Shown: positions 1 to 8,369, counted from the first letter of the stretch. The stretch: 48,206 bases of DNA from Rhodovulum steppense (GCF_004339675.1 NZ_SLVM01000026.1:1-48206), one strand, 5' to 3'. Notes: a model not told the origin generated them from the sequence alone. Translations and numbers: made by a program.

Positions 1-88
1 CCCCGACGAACTCCGTCAGGGGCAAGGTTCCACATGGGTCAAATCTCAATGACAATTCCGACTGCCGCTGGGTCAGTTCTCAGTGACA
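1..88. mobile_element. Probable end of an IS21-like insertion sequence
   Basis: Two imperfect 19-bp direct repeats lie 34 bp apart, at 36-54 and 70-88. They match at 16 of 19 positions and share the pattern GGGTCA..TCTCA.TGACA. Repeated motifs of this kind, ending in TG..CA, are typical of the termini of IS21-family elements. The outer repeat ends at about 88, exactly where the integrase reading frame to its right loses homology and reaches a stop. I infer that the element inserted into that integrase and extends leftward out of the window. The transposase itself is not visible, so the family assignment is tentative. Confidence 0.45.
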
Positions 89-423
89 TCCAACAGGGCC
101 TCGCGGATGCCAGCGAGGATGCGCGCATAGGCCTGGTCGTCGTCCGAAAGCTGCTTCGCGCGAGGATCGACGCCTCGACGGATTTCCGGCAGCAGCACGT
201 CACGGGCAACCGCGCGCGCCTCGTTCGCCTTCGTCACGTCGGCGCGGCCGATCTTCACGCGGATGAAGCGGTTCCCGTGCTCGCCTGCGGCGTAGTAGGT
301 TTTCGTGCGCTGGCCGATGGACAGGTTGAACCCGGCGAGTTCGGTATCGTGGACCCAGAGCGTTCCGGAGTCCTGGTAGGGCAGGCCGTCAACATAGGCC
401 TGCGTGATCTTGGTATGCGGCAT
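73..423 (-). pseudogene. Truncated tyrosine integrase (DUF4102 N-terminal domain only)
   Basis: The 116-residue product has the N-terminal arm-binding fold of phage/island integrases (DUF4102 type): a start like MPHTKITQAYVDGL, then WVHDTELAGFNLSIG and a beta-strand with IRVKIGRADV. Complete family members are about 400 aa and carry the R-H-R-Y catalytic domain, which is absent here. The frame stops inside the putative IS end at 70-88. The ATG at 423 is preferred to an upstream TTG. The gene reads away from the displaced tRNA-Asn fragment at 582-629, the usual position for the integrase of an element in that tRNA. It is therefore probably the relic of an older island at the same site, inactivated by the IS. 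Confidence 0.7.
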
Positions 424-581
424 GAGCAACCCCTGCGTTTGACCGATTTTTGACCGCTAAGTCAAACGTGTTGTCGGGTCTGCACGGGTGAATGCTCAAC
501 CGAGCATTTGAGGTGGGATGTTGATTTTATTGGGATCAGTCATGATCTTGCCCGCGTGCGTAGCGGTATGGGCAAGTTATA

Positions 582-629
582 TGGCTCCGGCGGTAGGGAT
601 CGAACCTACGACCAATTGATTAACAGTCA
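582..629. repeat. attL: displaced 3' half of tRNA-Asn (48-bp direct repeat)
   Basis: These 48 bp are identical to 12881-12928, the 3' half of the intact tRNA-Asn gene from the anticodon region through CCA. The copies diverge immediately outside on both sides. This is the signature of site-specific integration by a tyrosine recombinase into a tRNA 3' end, and this copy is the displaced fragment. The surrounding gene-free stretch 424-807 holds only this core, the arm-type repeats at 740-786 and the integrase leader. No terminator is visible on the far side of this old tRNA end. Confidence 0.92.
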
Positions 630-739
630 TGGAAATACCCTTTCATGGGGTTTCATGGAGCCGGACAGTCTTTCATCAAGCATCTGATATTGCTCTCATA
701 TTGCCTCACTCTGCCGGAACGTGTATCCTTCGGTTTCAA

Positions 740-786
740 GTCACGGTGGCGACTCGGTGGCGATTCATGCGGTTGAATCGCCACCG
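740..786. promoter_or_regulatory. Integrase arm-type sites / inverted repeat in front of int
   Basis: Positions 740-770 are a 31-bp sequence repeated perfectly and in the same orientation at 12787-12817 near the other end of the element. It contains two copies of CGGTGGCGA spaced 11 bp apart. Its right part also forms a perfect 13-bp inverted repeat, 755-767 against 774-786, with a 6-base loop, giving a third inverted copy of the motif. Placement just inside both att cores suggests arm-type binding sites for the integrase or its directionality factor. Placement 20-70 bp before the int start suggests autoregulation too. Confidence 0.65.
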
Positions 787-807
787 GCCACAAGAGGGAG
801 GCAGCGA

Positions 808-2169
808 ATGCCAATCATCAAGATCGGACGCCGGACGATAGCTGCAATCCCGACCCCTGAACGGCCGGTGATCTGGTATGACGAGGCGTTGAAGGGCTTC
901 GGCCTTCTGGTGCGCCCCACGGGCTCGCGCTCGTGGATCATCGAATATCGCCCGGGTGCGGGCGGGCGTGGCGTGGCAAAGCGGCGGATTGTGCTTGGCG
1001 ACCCGGAGACCATGACGCCAGAACAGGCCCGAGCGGCGGCAAAAGAGATGCTTGCCGGAGTTCACCTCGGCGCGGACCCTGCGGCCGCCCGGGCCGAGGA
1101 GCGAGCGGCGGACACGGTTGCCGAGTTGGCGGGCGAATGGCTTGCCCGTCATGTGGAGCCCAAGCGCAAGGCCGCAACGGCAACGCTCTATCGGGCGGTG
1201 CTGGATACGCACATCTTGCCCGCTATCGGCACCCGCAAGGCCGTTTCCCTGACCCGGCAAGACGTGGCGCGGCTGCACAGCGCCATTGCGAACAAGGCCA
1301 AAGGCCCGAAAAAGGCGGGGGCGAAGCGCACCGCGCCGCAGAAGGTCCGGGGCGGCCCGATCATCGCCAACCGCGCCCTTGCCGTGCTCAAGGCAATGCT
1401 CTCGTGGGCAATCGACCTCGGCCTTCTGCCGAAGGGAAGCGAGAATCCGGCCGTGGGTGTTGAGGCATTCAAGGAAAAGGGGCGCGAACGGTTCTTGTCA
1501 TCGGAAGAGATGGCCCGGCTCGGCGATGCCCTTTCTCTGGCCGAGGGCGAGGGGCTGCCTTGGCAGGTTGACGAGGCAGCCCCGGGTGCGAAGCATCTGC
1601 CCGCGCCCGAGCTTCGGCGCGTCAAGTTCGATGCCCACGCGGTTGCGGCAATCCGGCTCCTCCTTCTGACCGGCGCGCGCGTTCGGGAAATCCTTGATCT
1701 GGAATGGCGGCATGTGGATTGGGAACGGGGCATGTTGCGCCTGTCTGACAGCAAGACCGGGGCAAAGGTGATTGTGCTCGGCGGCGCGGCGCTGGCGGTT
1801 CTGGACGGGCTGCCCCGGATCGGCCGCTATGTGATCGCCAGCACCTCGGCAGGGACGAAGGAGGAGAAGCCCCGGGCCGACGTGAATCGCCTCTGGCGGG
1901 CGGTTTGCCGGGTGGCGGGGATCGAAGGCACGCGGTTGCATGACCTGCGGCATTCCAACGCCGCAGTAGGGGCCGGGGCCGGTCTTTCCTTGCACCAGAT
2001 CGGCGGGCTTCTCGGGCATTCGCAGGCCAGCACGACCCGCCGATACGCGCACCTTGCCGCCGATCCGCAACGGCGGGCGGCCGATCTGATCGGAAACGAG
2101 ATCGCGGCCGCTCTCGGGCTCGGCGGTGCCGAGGTGATCGACATGGCAGAACGGCGGGGCCGGGCATGA
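808..2169 (+). CDS. int: Tyrosine site-specific integrase
   Basis: This 453-aa protein is a full-length tyrosine recombinase of the P4/DUF4102 type. An N-terminal arm-binding domain (about 1-95, with YDEALKGFGLLVRPTGSRSW) is followed by a core-binding domain (about 100-225) and a catalytic domain (about 270-430). The expected catalytic residues are present: Arg291 in TGARVREIL, Lys316 in SKTG, His378/Arg381 in LHDLRHS, His404 in LLGHSQAS and Tyr413. An earlier in-frame start exists at 721, but the ATG at 808 follows a good GAGGGAG ribosome site and begins at the family's normal start. It should integrate and excise the element at tRNA-Asn. Upstream inverted repeats may control it. Confidence 0.96.
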   Translation: MPIIKIGRRTIAAIPTPERPVIWYDEALKGFGLLVRPTGSRSWIIEYRPGAGGRGVAKRRIVLGDPETMTPEQARAAAKEMLAGVHLGADPAAARAEERAADTVAELAGEWLARHVEPKRKAATATLYRAVLDTHILPAIGTRKAVSLTRQDVARLHSAIANKAKGPKKAGAKRTAPQKVRGGPIIANRALAVLKAMLSWAIDLGLLPKGSENPAVGVEAFKEKGRERFLSSEEMARLGDALSLAEGEGLPWQVDEAAPGAKHLPAPELRRVKFDAHAVAAIRLLLLTGARVREILDLEWRHVDWERGMLRLSDSKTGAKVIVLGGAALAVLDGLPRIGRYVIASTSAGTKEEKPRADVNRLWRAVCRVAGIEGTRLHDLRHSNAAVGAGAGLSLHQIGGLLGHSQASTTRRYAHLAADPQRRAADLIGNEIAAALGLGGAEVIDMAERRGRA

Positions 2170-2855
2170 CGGCGGCATTCACCGAAAGGTCACGGGAAGC
2201 CCGGCAGTCGGATAGCATTCTGGACTGGCTGCAAAAATCTGAATGGACCCCAAGACAGGCTGCCTGCCTTCTGGTTGGTGTGCTGCCACCAGAGCCCAGC
2301 TTTGGTATTGATGATCGGCCATTCGGCGCATGGCTTCCCGGTCAGGAGCCGTGGGAGCATGACCGGGAAATCTGGGAGAACTTGGTCGCGGCCGAAGTTG
2401 ACCAAATGGAAAGAAAACTGGCGACGATTCCCAACATCGGGATAATGAGTCCTGCGGAACTCCTCGCCTATCTATCAAGAAGAAATGGCAAACTTCTTCC
2501 TCCTTGGGCCGCTGCACTCTTGGACAGCAAATCGCACGCCGAGGCGCTCCCGGCGATGGTCCGTTCGTTGCTGCGTGATGCTCTTGGAAAGTCCAGAGAG
2601 GCAAACCCAAGTGCGAATGCAAGCTACGCTGCGAAGCTGAAAAAGGACCCCGATTGGGACTTGCAGGTTGCCGAGGCTGAACGCCGTTGGAGGGACGGGC
2701 AGACAAACAAGCAGATCGCCGATGCGCTGGCGGATCGTTTCCCCGCAAAAACTGAAGGCGGGATTGCGGTCTGGACGCGCAAATTCAGCAAGAACATTTC
2801 GGCCGAGGCACAGACGGCAGGTTTTCGGGCATACAAGGATCGCATGAATCGCTAA
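2166..2855 (+). CDS. Hypothetical protein, translationally coupled to int
   Basis: This 229-aa protein starts at an ATG overlapping the int stop codon by four bases, so the two are probably translated together. I do not recognise a family. The N-terminal third reads like a compact helical domain (LDWLQKSEWTPRQAACLLVG). The last third (about 165-205, ERRWRDGQTNKQIADALADRF) has the spacing of a helix-turn-helix and could bind DNA. Third-position GC is lower than in the genes that follow, hinting at a separate origin. A weak hairpin (2866-2881) follows the stop but has no T-run. A role in excision or control of the element is possible but unsupported. Confidence 0.7.
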   Translation: MTAAFTERSREARQSDSILDWLQKSEWTPRQAACLLVGVLPPEPSFGIDDRPFGAWLPGQEPWEHDREIWENLVAAEVDQMERKLATIPNIGIMSPAELLAYLSRRNGKLLPPWAAALLDSKSHAEALPAMVRSLLRDALGKSREANPSANASYAAKLKKDPDWDLQVAEAERRWRDGQTNKQIADALADRFPAKTEGGIAVWTRKFSKNISAEAQTAGFRAYKDRMNR

Positions 2856-2944
2856 GCGTTTAGGCGAACCGCTGGCGGTTCAGCGACTTCCAGTGCTGAC
2901 TTCGGCATCTTCGGGGCAATTGATCCACCCGAGGAGCCCCTTCG

Positions 2945-3136
2945 ATGCCCGCAGAACCGATTTTCGTTGACACGCAAGAGGCCGCGCGACGGCTCGGCCT
3001 TTCCCTTTCAACCCTCGAAAAATACCGCTTCTATCGCGCTGCCGATGCGCCGCCATATGTGCGGATCGGGCGGGCAGTGCGCTATCGCGTCTCCGATCTT
3101 GAGGCGTGGGCAGCGGCCCGGGAGGCCGAGCAATGA
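2945..3136 (+). CDS. AlpA/MerR-like helix-turn-helix regulator or excisionase
   Basis: This 63-aa protein is almost entirely one winged helix-turn-helix of the HTH_17/AlpA type: FVDTQEAARRLGLSLSTLEKYR, then YVRIGRAVRYRVSDLEAW. Proteins of this size and fold in P4-like elements act as excisionases (Xis) or as activators of the integrase promoter. Its position between int and the replication genes fits that role. The ATG at 2945 is the only sensible start. Its stop overlaps the start of the next gene in an ATGA junction, so it leads an apparent operon running through 4942 or beyond. Confidence 0.85.
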   Translation: MPAEPIFVDTQEAARRLGLSLSTLEKYRFYRAADAPPYVRIGRAVRYRVSDLEAWAAAREAEQ

Positions 3137-3768
3137 CCGGCCGCACCGAACTTCGGGCGAAGCTCGCCGAGCGGGATCGCATCGCCTCTGAGATCGCAGC
3201 GCGTCGCAAGCGCGCAACCGATCTGCAATCCCGCGCTGAGAACGCGGAAACCCGTGCCTCGGCCGAGCGGGCGAATGCTGCCGAAGCGGATGCGCTGGCG
3301 CTGGCCGAGGATCGGAAACCGGCATCGCGCAAGGTGGAACCGGGCACCGATGCTGACCGCGAGGCCGTTGCCGCGAGCCGGGCGGCGGAACTGGCCGAGG
3401 CAGAGATTCCGGCGCTTGAGCAAGCCCTTGAGGAGTGCGAGCGCGGGATTGTGGACTCGGCCTTGACCGCGTTCCGAGCCGAACGGGATGCGGCGCACCG
3501 CGAGGTGCTGGCGGCCGCCGAAGCACTCGGCCTTGCGCTCGCCCGCCTCCTCGCCGCCGACCTCGCGCGCGAAGCCATGACCGGGCGGCGGTTTGTATTC
3601 GATCCGGCGCGGCATCCGCCCGCCGACCTCTGGCAGCCGCGCCCGCTTGTGACGGCACTTGCCGCTGCGATGCCTCCCCGGTTCACGCCGGACGGATGGG
3701 CCGAGGGGATCGAACGGGGCGCACGGGCAATCGCTGCCAACATGAACGGAGATTCCAATGAGCTTTGA
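3133..3768 (+). CDS. Hypothetical coiled-coil protein
   Basis: The 211-aa product starts at the ATGA junction with the preceding HTH gene; an upstream ATG at 3106 would overlap more and lacks a ribosome site. The first 120 residues are rich in Ala, Glu and Arg in a heptad-like pattern (ELRAKLAERDRIASEIAARR, then many AEAE runs), so a long coiled coil is likely. The C-terminal 80 residues look globular (MTGRRFVFDPARHPPADLWQ). No enzyme motif is visible and I cannot assign a family. Such genes are common between alpA and the primase in proteobacterial satellites and remain uncharacterised. Confidence 0.7.
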   Translation: MTGRTELRAKLAERDRIASEIAARRKRATDLQSRAENAETRASAERANAAEADALALAEDRKPASRKVEPGTDADREAVAASRAAELAEAEIPALEQALEECERGIVDSALTAFRAERDAAHREVLAAAEALGLALARLLAADLAREAMTGRRFVFDPARHPPADLWQPRPLVTALAAAMPPRFTPDGWAEGIERGARAIAANMNGDSNEL

Positions 3769-4294
3769 AGTCCAGCAGGCGGTGCGGTTCACGGTGTATC
3801 GCGTGGGCGGCGCAGAAGTGTCGGGAGCGCGGCCCGATGGCTCGCCCGAGGTGAAGTTTGCGACAGTCGAACGCGAACGGGGCGAGTTCTTTGTTGCGCC
3901 CCCCGAGGTGGCGGCGCGACTGATCGCGGAAGGGCACGCGAAAAAGGCGTTGCTCGCCGAAAAGCTCGCTGCCCTCGCGGCCGCCGTTCTGGCGGTTGAA
4001 ACGCCGCTTGATGCCGTCTTGGCAGCCCTTGCGGTGCCGGGTGTGCGGCCGTGGCACGCAACCCGGCAGGGGGCGCACTGGTGCCCCGCTCCGGTAGCCT
4101 TGGGGCCCGGGCGCGGTGGATTTTCTGCCCGCTTCGCCGAAGCCGCCGAGGCGCGGGCGATCTGGGCCGAAAAGCCCGATGCCGTGCCCCTGTTCTCGTT
4201 CGCAACACCGCACGGCTTCGACCGGGCGTTCATCTGGCGGCAGCGCGGACTCCTCGAAATCGCAACCGAAACTCAACACCTTGGGAGAATCTGA
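3758..4294 (+). CDS. Hypothetical protein
   Basis: This 178-aa protein of unknown function overlaps the end of the previous gene by 11 bases and has a clear GGAG ribosome site before its ATG. It starts MSFEVQQAVRFTVYRVGG and has a strand-rich N-terminus, a helical Ala-rich middle (AEKLAALAAAVLAVE) and a Trp-containing C-terminal part (FIWRQRG). No signal peptide or membrane segment is seen. It belongs to the co-oriented early block between the HTH gene and the primase, and a replication or control role is only a guess. Confidence 0.65.
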   Translation: MSFEVQQAVRFTVYRVGGAEVSGARPDGSPEVKFATVERERGEFFVAPPEVAARLIAEGHAKKALLAEKLAALAAAVLAVETPLDAVLAALAVPGVRPWHATRQGAHWCPAPVALGPGRGGFSARFAEAAEARAIWAEKPDAVPLFSFATPHGFDRAFIWRQRGLLEIATETQHLGRI

Positions 4295-4295
4295 C

Positions 4296-4544
4296 ATGAC
4301 CATGAACTTGATCGCCCTGGCCGAAATCCTCGGCCAGCGGGGCGCGCGCCAGATCGCCACGGGCGAAACCGATGCCGAGGGAGCGCCGATCTTTCAAACG
4401 GTGGCCGCGCCGATCCTGCCGGGTGAATCCTTCACCTCCGATACCGCCACGGCCGCCGCGCTGATCCGGGCCAAGGCCGCCGCGCCTGCCGGATCGGAGG
4501 CGGCCGAAGAAGCAATCCGCAGGGCGAGGGAGGCCGAGGCGTGA
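4296..4544 (+). CDS. Small hypothetical protein
   Basis: This 82-aa protein is read from the ATG at 4296, which follows a GGGAGA ribosome site and the stop of the upstream gene by one base. Its N-terminal part resembles a short beta domain (LAEILGQRGARQIATGE, then IFQTVAAPILPGESF). Its C-terminus is an Ala/Arg/Glu-rich helix. The longer open frame beginning at 4116 is out of frame with the preceding gene and was not used. I do not recognise a family. Coupling to both neighbours suggests it is expressed. Confidence 0.6.
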   Translation: MTMNLIALAEILGQRGARQIATGETDAEGAPIFQTVAAPILPGESFTSDTATAAALIRAKAAAPAGSEAAEEAIRRAREAEA

Positions 4545-4942
4545 CCCGGAAGAAGAAACCGGCCGCCGATCCGGCCGAGGCAAGGGCGTTGCGAGATGCC
4601 GGGCTCTCGGCCGTCCGGGCACGGCGGCTCGCACTTCTGCGGGCGGTTGCGCGCGCGGGAGGAGTGGAAACCTCCCGGGTGCCGTTCTCTGCCTATGTCG
4701 CGGCCCGGCCGCACACCGATGACCCGCGCGGCGACTTCACAACGGACTTCCGCCTTGATCGTGGGAAACCGGACGTTCGGACGTTGGCCGATCTGCGGGC
4801 GTATCTGCGGAGAAGGCGCGCGTGCGCCGAGGCGATCACGGCGGGCGCGTCCGTCTGGCGCGAGTTTGAATCCGTGATCCGCGATGCGCTGGAATGCGAA
4901 ACGGCCCGGGAGATGGCATCCCGGGCCGTCACCGAAGACTAA
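4541..4942 (+). CDS. YozE/SAM-like small protein
   Basis: The 133-aa product begins at a GTG whose last bases overlap the previous stop (GTGA junction). Residues about 45-110 follow the pattern of the YozE SAM-like fold: FSAYVAARPHTDDPRGDF, a short DRGKPDV loop, then LADLRAYLRRRRACAEAI and a terminal VWREFE. Proteins with this fold are small three-helix bundles of unknown biochemical role that recur on plasmids and islands. The N-terminal 40 residues are basic. The fold call rests on pattern resemblance only. The gene ends about 40 bases before the primase start and probably shares its transcript. Confidence 0.6.
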   Translation: MTRKKKPAADPAEARALRDAGLSAVRARRLALLRAVARAGGVETSRVPFSAYVAARPHTDDPRGDFTTDFRLDRGKPDVRTLADLRAYLRRRRACAEAITAGASVWREFESVIRDALECETAREMASRAVTED

Positions 4943-4984
4943 CCGCTATCGCTTGTCCCGCCATTGAGACGCCTAGAGGATCGC

Positions 4985-7411
4985 ATGAAAACCACAGAAA
5001 AACAACAGATTGCGACCCTCCTCGGGTTTCATGGTGTTTCACTCCTCGAAGAAATCGCGTTCTCTCGCGGGCAATCTGAAACCTCGGCGCGTGTGCGGCG
5101 GCAGGTGTTGCCGCTGGCCGCTTTCAAGGCGCTTCTGCTTGACCATACCGAAGGCCCGAAGGCCGGGCCGTGCTGGATGCCTGCCACGTTCACCGGCAAC
5201 CGGCGATCTGGCGCGGCGGCAGAGGCGGTGCAGGTCGCGGTGCTGGACCTCGATTCCGGCCAGCCGGTTGACGAAATCGCCGAACTTGTCCGGGCGGCAG
5301 GTCTGGCGGCGATCCTGCACACTTCACACAGTCACCGGCCCGAGCATCCGAAGGTTCGGGTGATCCTGTTCCCGGCCCGGCCTTGGCGGGCGGCAGACTA
5401 TGCGAACACCGGCACGGCAGCGCGCGCATACCGGGCCGGGCTGGCCAATCTGGCCGAAGTGCTCGGGCTTGCCGCCGATCCGGCCGCGATGGACCCCGCG
5501 CGGCTTTTCTTCTTGCCTCGGCACGCGCCGGGCGCGGATTTCTCGGCCGAATGGATCGACGGGGGCGCAGCCGAGGTTTGGCCCGAGCCGGGCGCGGCCC
5601 CGGCTATCGGCGAGGTGCTTCCCGCACTGGCCGGTGAAGGCGAGGTGCCGCCCGAGGTGCTGTTCTCGGCCTTGGCGGCGATCCGAAATGACTCCCGGTT
5701 CGGGCGGCACGAATGGGTGAAAACAATCGCGGCCGTGCGCAATGCCCTCGGCGAGGAAGGGCGCGAGGCGGCCGAGGCGTGGTCTGCGGAATGGTCTGAG
5801 GGCGATCACGACCCGGACGAGTTCGCCCGGGTGTGGGAGTCGATCCATGACCCGCGCGCGAGTGCGGGCACAATCTTCATGTATGCCCGGCGCGACGGCT
5901 GGTCCGATCCCCGGGCCGAGGCCGAGCGCGAACGCCTTCTTGCCGCCTTCGATGACCTGCCCACTGACGAGGAAGAAGCCGAGCTTGCCGAGCGAGCGGC
6001 AGCGGATCGGCTGGCCGAGTTCGGGGATATTGCGAACGGTGCCGCGCACGCGGATCGCATCCGGGGCACGCGCCGCTATGTCTCGGCGACTCGGCAATGG
6101 CTCGTATGGACCGGCGCGCGATGGGCGGCACAGACGGCCGAGGAAACCATGCGCGATGCCAAGGCGACAAGCGCGGCAATGGTTTCCCGTGTCGCACGGG
6201 AGGCCCGGCGCGACCCGGGCGGGCTCGCCAAGGGGCGCATGGCGAAGGCGATGGCCTTGCATGGCAGCGCGGCCGCCCTCGCGCGCATGGTAGAGATGGC
6301 ACAATCCGAACGCGGGATGCACGGTGCCAGCCCGGCCGAATTTGACGCGAACCCGCTGGACCTGACTTGCCGGAACGGGATTCTTGATCTGCGAACCGGG
6401 CTCCTGCGGCAGGCGCGGCCGCACGACCTCGTGTCCAAGCTGGCCGGGGCCGCGTTCGAACCTGCCGCCCGCGCGCCGGTCTGGGAACGCTTCCTTGAAA
6501 CCGTGATCCCCGATTCCGAAGTGCGGGCATTTGTGCAGCGGGCGGTGGGCTACACCCTGACCGGCAGCGTTGACGAGGAGGTGTTCTTTCTCGCGCACGG
6601 CACCGGGGCGAACGGCAAAAGCGTCTTCGCCAACGTCATTGCGGCGATGCTCGGCGAGTTCTCGGGCAGCTTCGGTGCGGCGCTGGTGACTCGGCAAAAG
6701 CACGAGAACGAGGCACACCGCATGGTGGCCCGGCTGCCCGGCCTGCGGCTCGCCCTCGTGAACGAGACGGGAGTCGGCGATTTGTGGGATTCAGGCCGCA
6801 TGAAGGAGTTGGCTTCGCGCGAGCGCATGTCTGCCCGCCTCCTGCACAAAGAGGCGTTCGATTTCATGCCCACGGCGAAACTCTGGATTCGCACAAACCA
6901 TCTGCCCGGTTCGCTGGACGCGGGCGATGGATTCTGGCGGCGCTGCGTGCCGATCCCCTTCACGACACAGATTGCGGCGGAAAGCCGGGTGCCCGATCTG
7001 GACCGGCAGATAATCGCGGCCGAGCTTTCGGGCGTGCTCAATTGGGCCGTGGCGGGTGCCGTGGCATGGGCGCGCGGCGGGTTGCAGGTGCCGCGTTCGA
7101 TCCGGGGCGAGGTGGAAACCTACCGCGAGGAGACGGACCTTCTCGGCCAGTGGATTGCCGAGCGCACGCAGCGCGACCCGCAGAGCCGGGTGCCAGTGGC
7201 CGAGGCGTTCCGCGATTACGAGGAATTTTGCCGCTCGCTCGGCGCGAACGCGGGCACGGCAATGACGTTTTCCCGCGCAATGTCATCCCGAGGTGTGAAC
7301 CGTGATCCGAGCCGAAAACAGGGCCGCCGGTTCATGGGCTTCCGGCTCCGCGAACGTTTGCGGCAAGAAGATTTCGACGATGATGCGGACGATTTTTCCC
7401 GGTTGATCTGA
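4985..7411 (+). CDS. P4-type primase / SF3 helicase replication protein
   Basis: This 808-aa replication protein combines several activities. An archaeo-eukaryotic primase-like region (about 40-200) has a DLD acidic motif at 88-90 and a HTSHSH motif at 112-117. A PriCT-like helical domain (about 225-300) and a D5-N domain (about 350-500) follow. The superfamily-3 helicase core has Walker A GTGANGKS at 539-546, and a conserved LWIRTNHLPG segment follows downstream. Such proteins start and drive replication of P4 satellites, PICI islands and many plasmids. The ATG at 4985 with AGAGGA before it is preferred to a TTG at 4964. A candidate origin lies 33 bp past its stop, matching the gene-origin pairing in P4. 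Confidence 0.93.
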   Translation: MKTTEKQQIATLLGFHGVSLLEEIAFSRGQSETSARVRRQVLPLAAFKALLLDHTEGPKAGPCWMPATFTGNRRSGAAAEAVQVAVLDLDSGQPVDEIAELVRAAGLAAILHTSHSHRPEHPKVRVILFPARPWRAADYANTGTAARAYRAGLANLAEVLGLAADPAAMDPARLFFLPRHAPGADFSAEWIDGGAAEVWPEPGAAPAIGEVLPALAGEGEVPPEVLFSALAAIRNDSRFGRHEWVKTIAAVRNALGEEGREAAEAWSAEWSEGDHDPDEFARVWESIHDPRASAGTIFMYARRDGWSDPRAEAERERLLAAFDDLPTDEEEAELAERAAADRLAEFGDIANGAAHADRIRGTRRYVSATRQWLVWTGARWAAQTAEETMRDAKATSAAMVSRVAREARRDPGGLAKGRMAKAMALHGSAAALARMVEMAQSERGMHGASPAEFDANPLDLTCRNGILDLRTGLLRQARPHDLVSKLAGAAFEPAARAPVWERFLETVIPDSEVRAFVQRAVGYTLTGSVDEEVFFLAHGTGANGKSVFANVIAAMLGEFSGSFGAALVTRQKHENEAHRMVARLPGLRLALVNETGVGDLWDSGRMKELASRERMSARLLHKEAFDFMPTAKLWIRTNHLPGSLDAGDGFWRRCVPIPFTTQIAAESRVPDLDRQIIAAELSGVLNWAVAGAVAWARGGLQVPRSIRGEVETYREETDLLGQWIAERTQRDPQSRVPVAEAFRDYEEFCRSLGANAGTAMTFSRAMSSRGVNRDPSRKQGRRFMGFRLRERLRQEDFDDDADDFSRLI

Positions 7412-7443
7412 AACGCCATGAAACACAATCCGGCAGAAAAACA

Positions 7444-7559
7444 GGCTCGGGGACGCATGGGGACGCATTGGGAAGGTTTTTCCATAAATCCCCGCGAGGG
7501 ATATTTCCCTAGAGCCAATATATTTCCCGATCAAATGCGTCCCCATGCGTCCCCGAGCC
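7444..7559. other. Candidate replication origin: 26-bp inverted repeat with iterons
   Basis: Positions 7444-7469 and 7534-7559 form a perfect 26-bp inverted repeat. Each arm contains two tandem copies of the 10-mer GGGGACGCAT (or its complement), so there are four iterons in mirror arrangement. The 64-bp spacer is notably AT-rich for this genome, with TATATTT and TTTTTCC tracts and a small hairpin at ATCCCCGCGAGGGAT. The site begins 33 bp after the primase-helicase stop. Iterons flanking an AT-rich segment next to the replication gene are the classic layout of a P4-type origin. Function is inferred, not shown. Confidence 0.7.
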
Positions 7560-8009
7560 GGGGGCGGATTCCGAAAAGATGGGCCATAGCGCGCCCGGGA
7601 ATCGTCGAATACCGGGGCTCCGCGCACCCCCCGGCCGAGGCCCCCGACAGAAGGGAGCCGGAGCGACAATGTGCAGGAGGTTGCCGAGCGGACGGGCTAC
7701 CGGCAGCACGCTCGCCCGGCCGCCAGTGTCGCGGCGGCGCATCGGCTGCCCGCTGGCGGCCGTGCCCGTTCATCCGGCACCTGCAACGCCGGGGGATCAC
7801 CTCGCGCGCTTCCCGTCCTTGCCTCCTCTTTGACTGGCCGCCCCTCCTGCTATCCGGCACCGCGCCTGCCGTCCTTCGATCTAGTGCCGCTCAACCCTGC
7901 CCGGCCGATCCGCGCCAACGGATTCCGGCACAAGCGGGCCGCCCATGCCGCCCGCCCGATTCACGACCCGAAGCCGGTTTCCGGCGATCATGCTGCAAGG
8001 AGTGAGCCC
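7560..8009. other. Gene-poor stretch between candidate origin and next gene
   Basis: I see no convincing gene in these 450 bases. A 54-codon frame from the ATG at 7669 to 7833 has a purine-rich GGAG leader but no recognisable features. Longer frames crossing the area have unusual composition (Pro/Arg/Cys rich) and are probably chance readings of GC-rich DNA. The section could hold regulatory RNA or further replication sites, but no repeats or hairpins as strong as those at 7444-7559 were noticed. Confidence 0.4.
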
Positions 8010-8369
8010 ATGCACGACCCGACTCGCGTTTCCTCGTTTGACCTCGGCACCTTCGATCCCGTGGCGCGGCCAAGGCGGCAAGCGGCCGCGCAACCGGCAC
8101 CGCCTGCACCGCGCCGGAAGAAGGCGGCAGCCGCCGAACCGGAGCCCGTGGCGGCTTCCCCCGTGGCCGCCTCACCTGCGATTGATCCGGCCGAATTGGC
8201 GGCCGTGCAAGCCGAGCTTGCCGCCCTGCGTGCCGAGGTGGCAGCGATCAAGGATGCCCCGGCCGCCGAGGCCCGCCGCAAGGCTCTGGCCGAGGCATGG
8301 GCGGCCGATCTGGCATGGCGCACCGCCGAGGCCCGGCCGCCAGCGTCACGGCCGCCCGAGGACCGTTAA
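8010..8369 (+). CDS. Hypothetical Ala/Pro-rich protein with C-terminal coiled coil
   Basis: The 119-aa product starts at the ATG at 8010, behind an AAGGAG ribosome site; the in-frame extension to 7671 is not supported. After an ordered start (MHDPTRVSSFDLGTFDP) comes a Pro/Ala/Lys-rich linker (about 25-60), then a predicted coiled coil (AAVQAELAALRAEVAAIKDA) and a Trp-containing tail. No family is recognised. It sits between the candidate origin and the restriction-modification genes and is separated from the methylase by a probable operator, so it likely belongs to the replication side. Confidence 0.6.
   Translation: MHDPTRVSSFDLGTFDPVARPRRQAAAQPAPPAPRRKKAAAAEPEPVAASPVAASPAIDPAELAAVQAELAALRAEVAAIKDAPAAEARRKALAEAWAADLAWRTAEARPPASRPPEDR

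Noticed and set aside
2866-2881. Small inverted repeat GAACCG...CGGTTC after the 229-aa gene
   Set aside because: The stem is only six pairs and no T-run follows, so it is too weak to call a terminator.
5324-6718. A 464-codon minus-strand frame under the primase gene
   Set aside because: It is an antisense shadow of the primase-helicase gene. The composition is non-protein-like and there is no ribosome site.
7418-8005. A 195-codon frame crossing the candidate origin
   Set aside because: It reads through the perfect inverted repeat and gives Arg/Pro/Cys-rich sequence without features; the repeat structure explains the DNA better.
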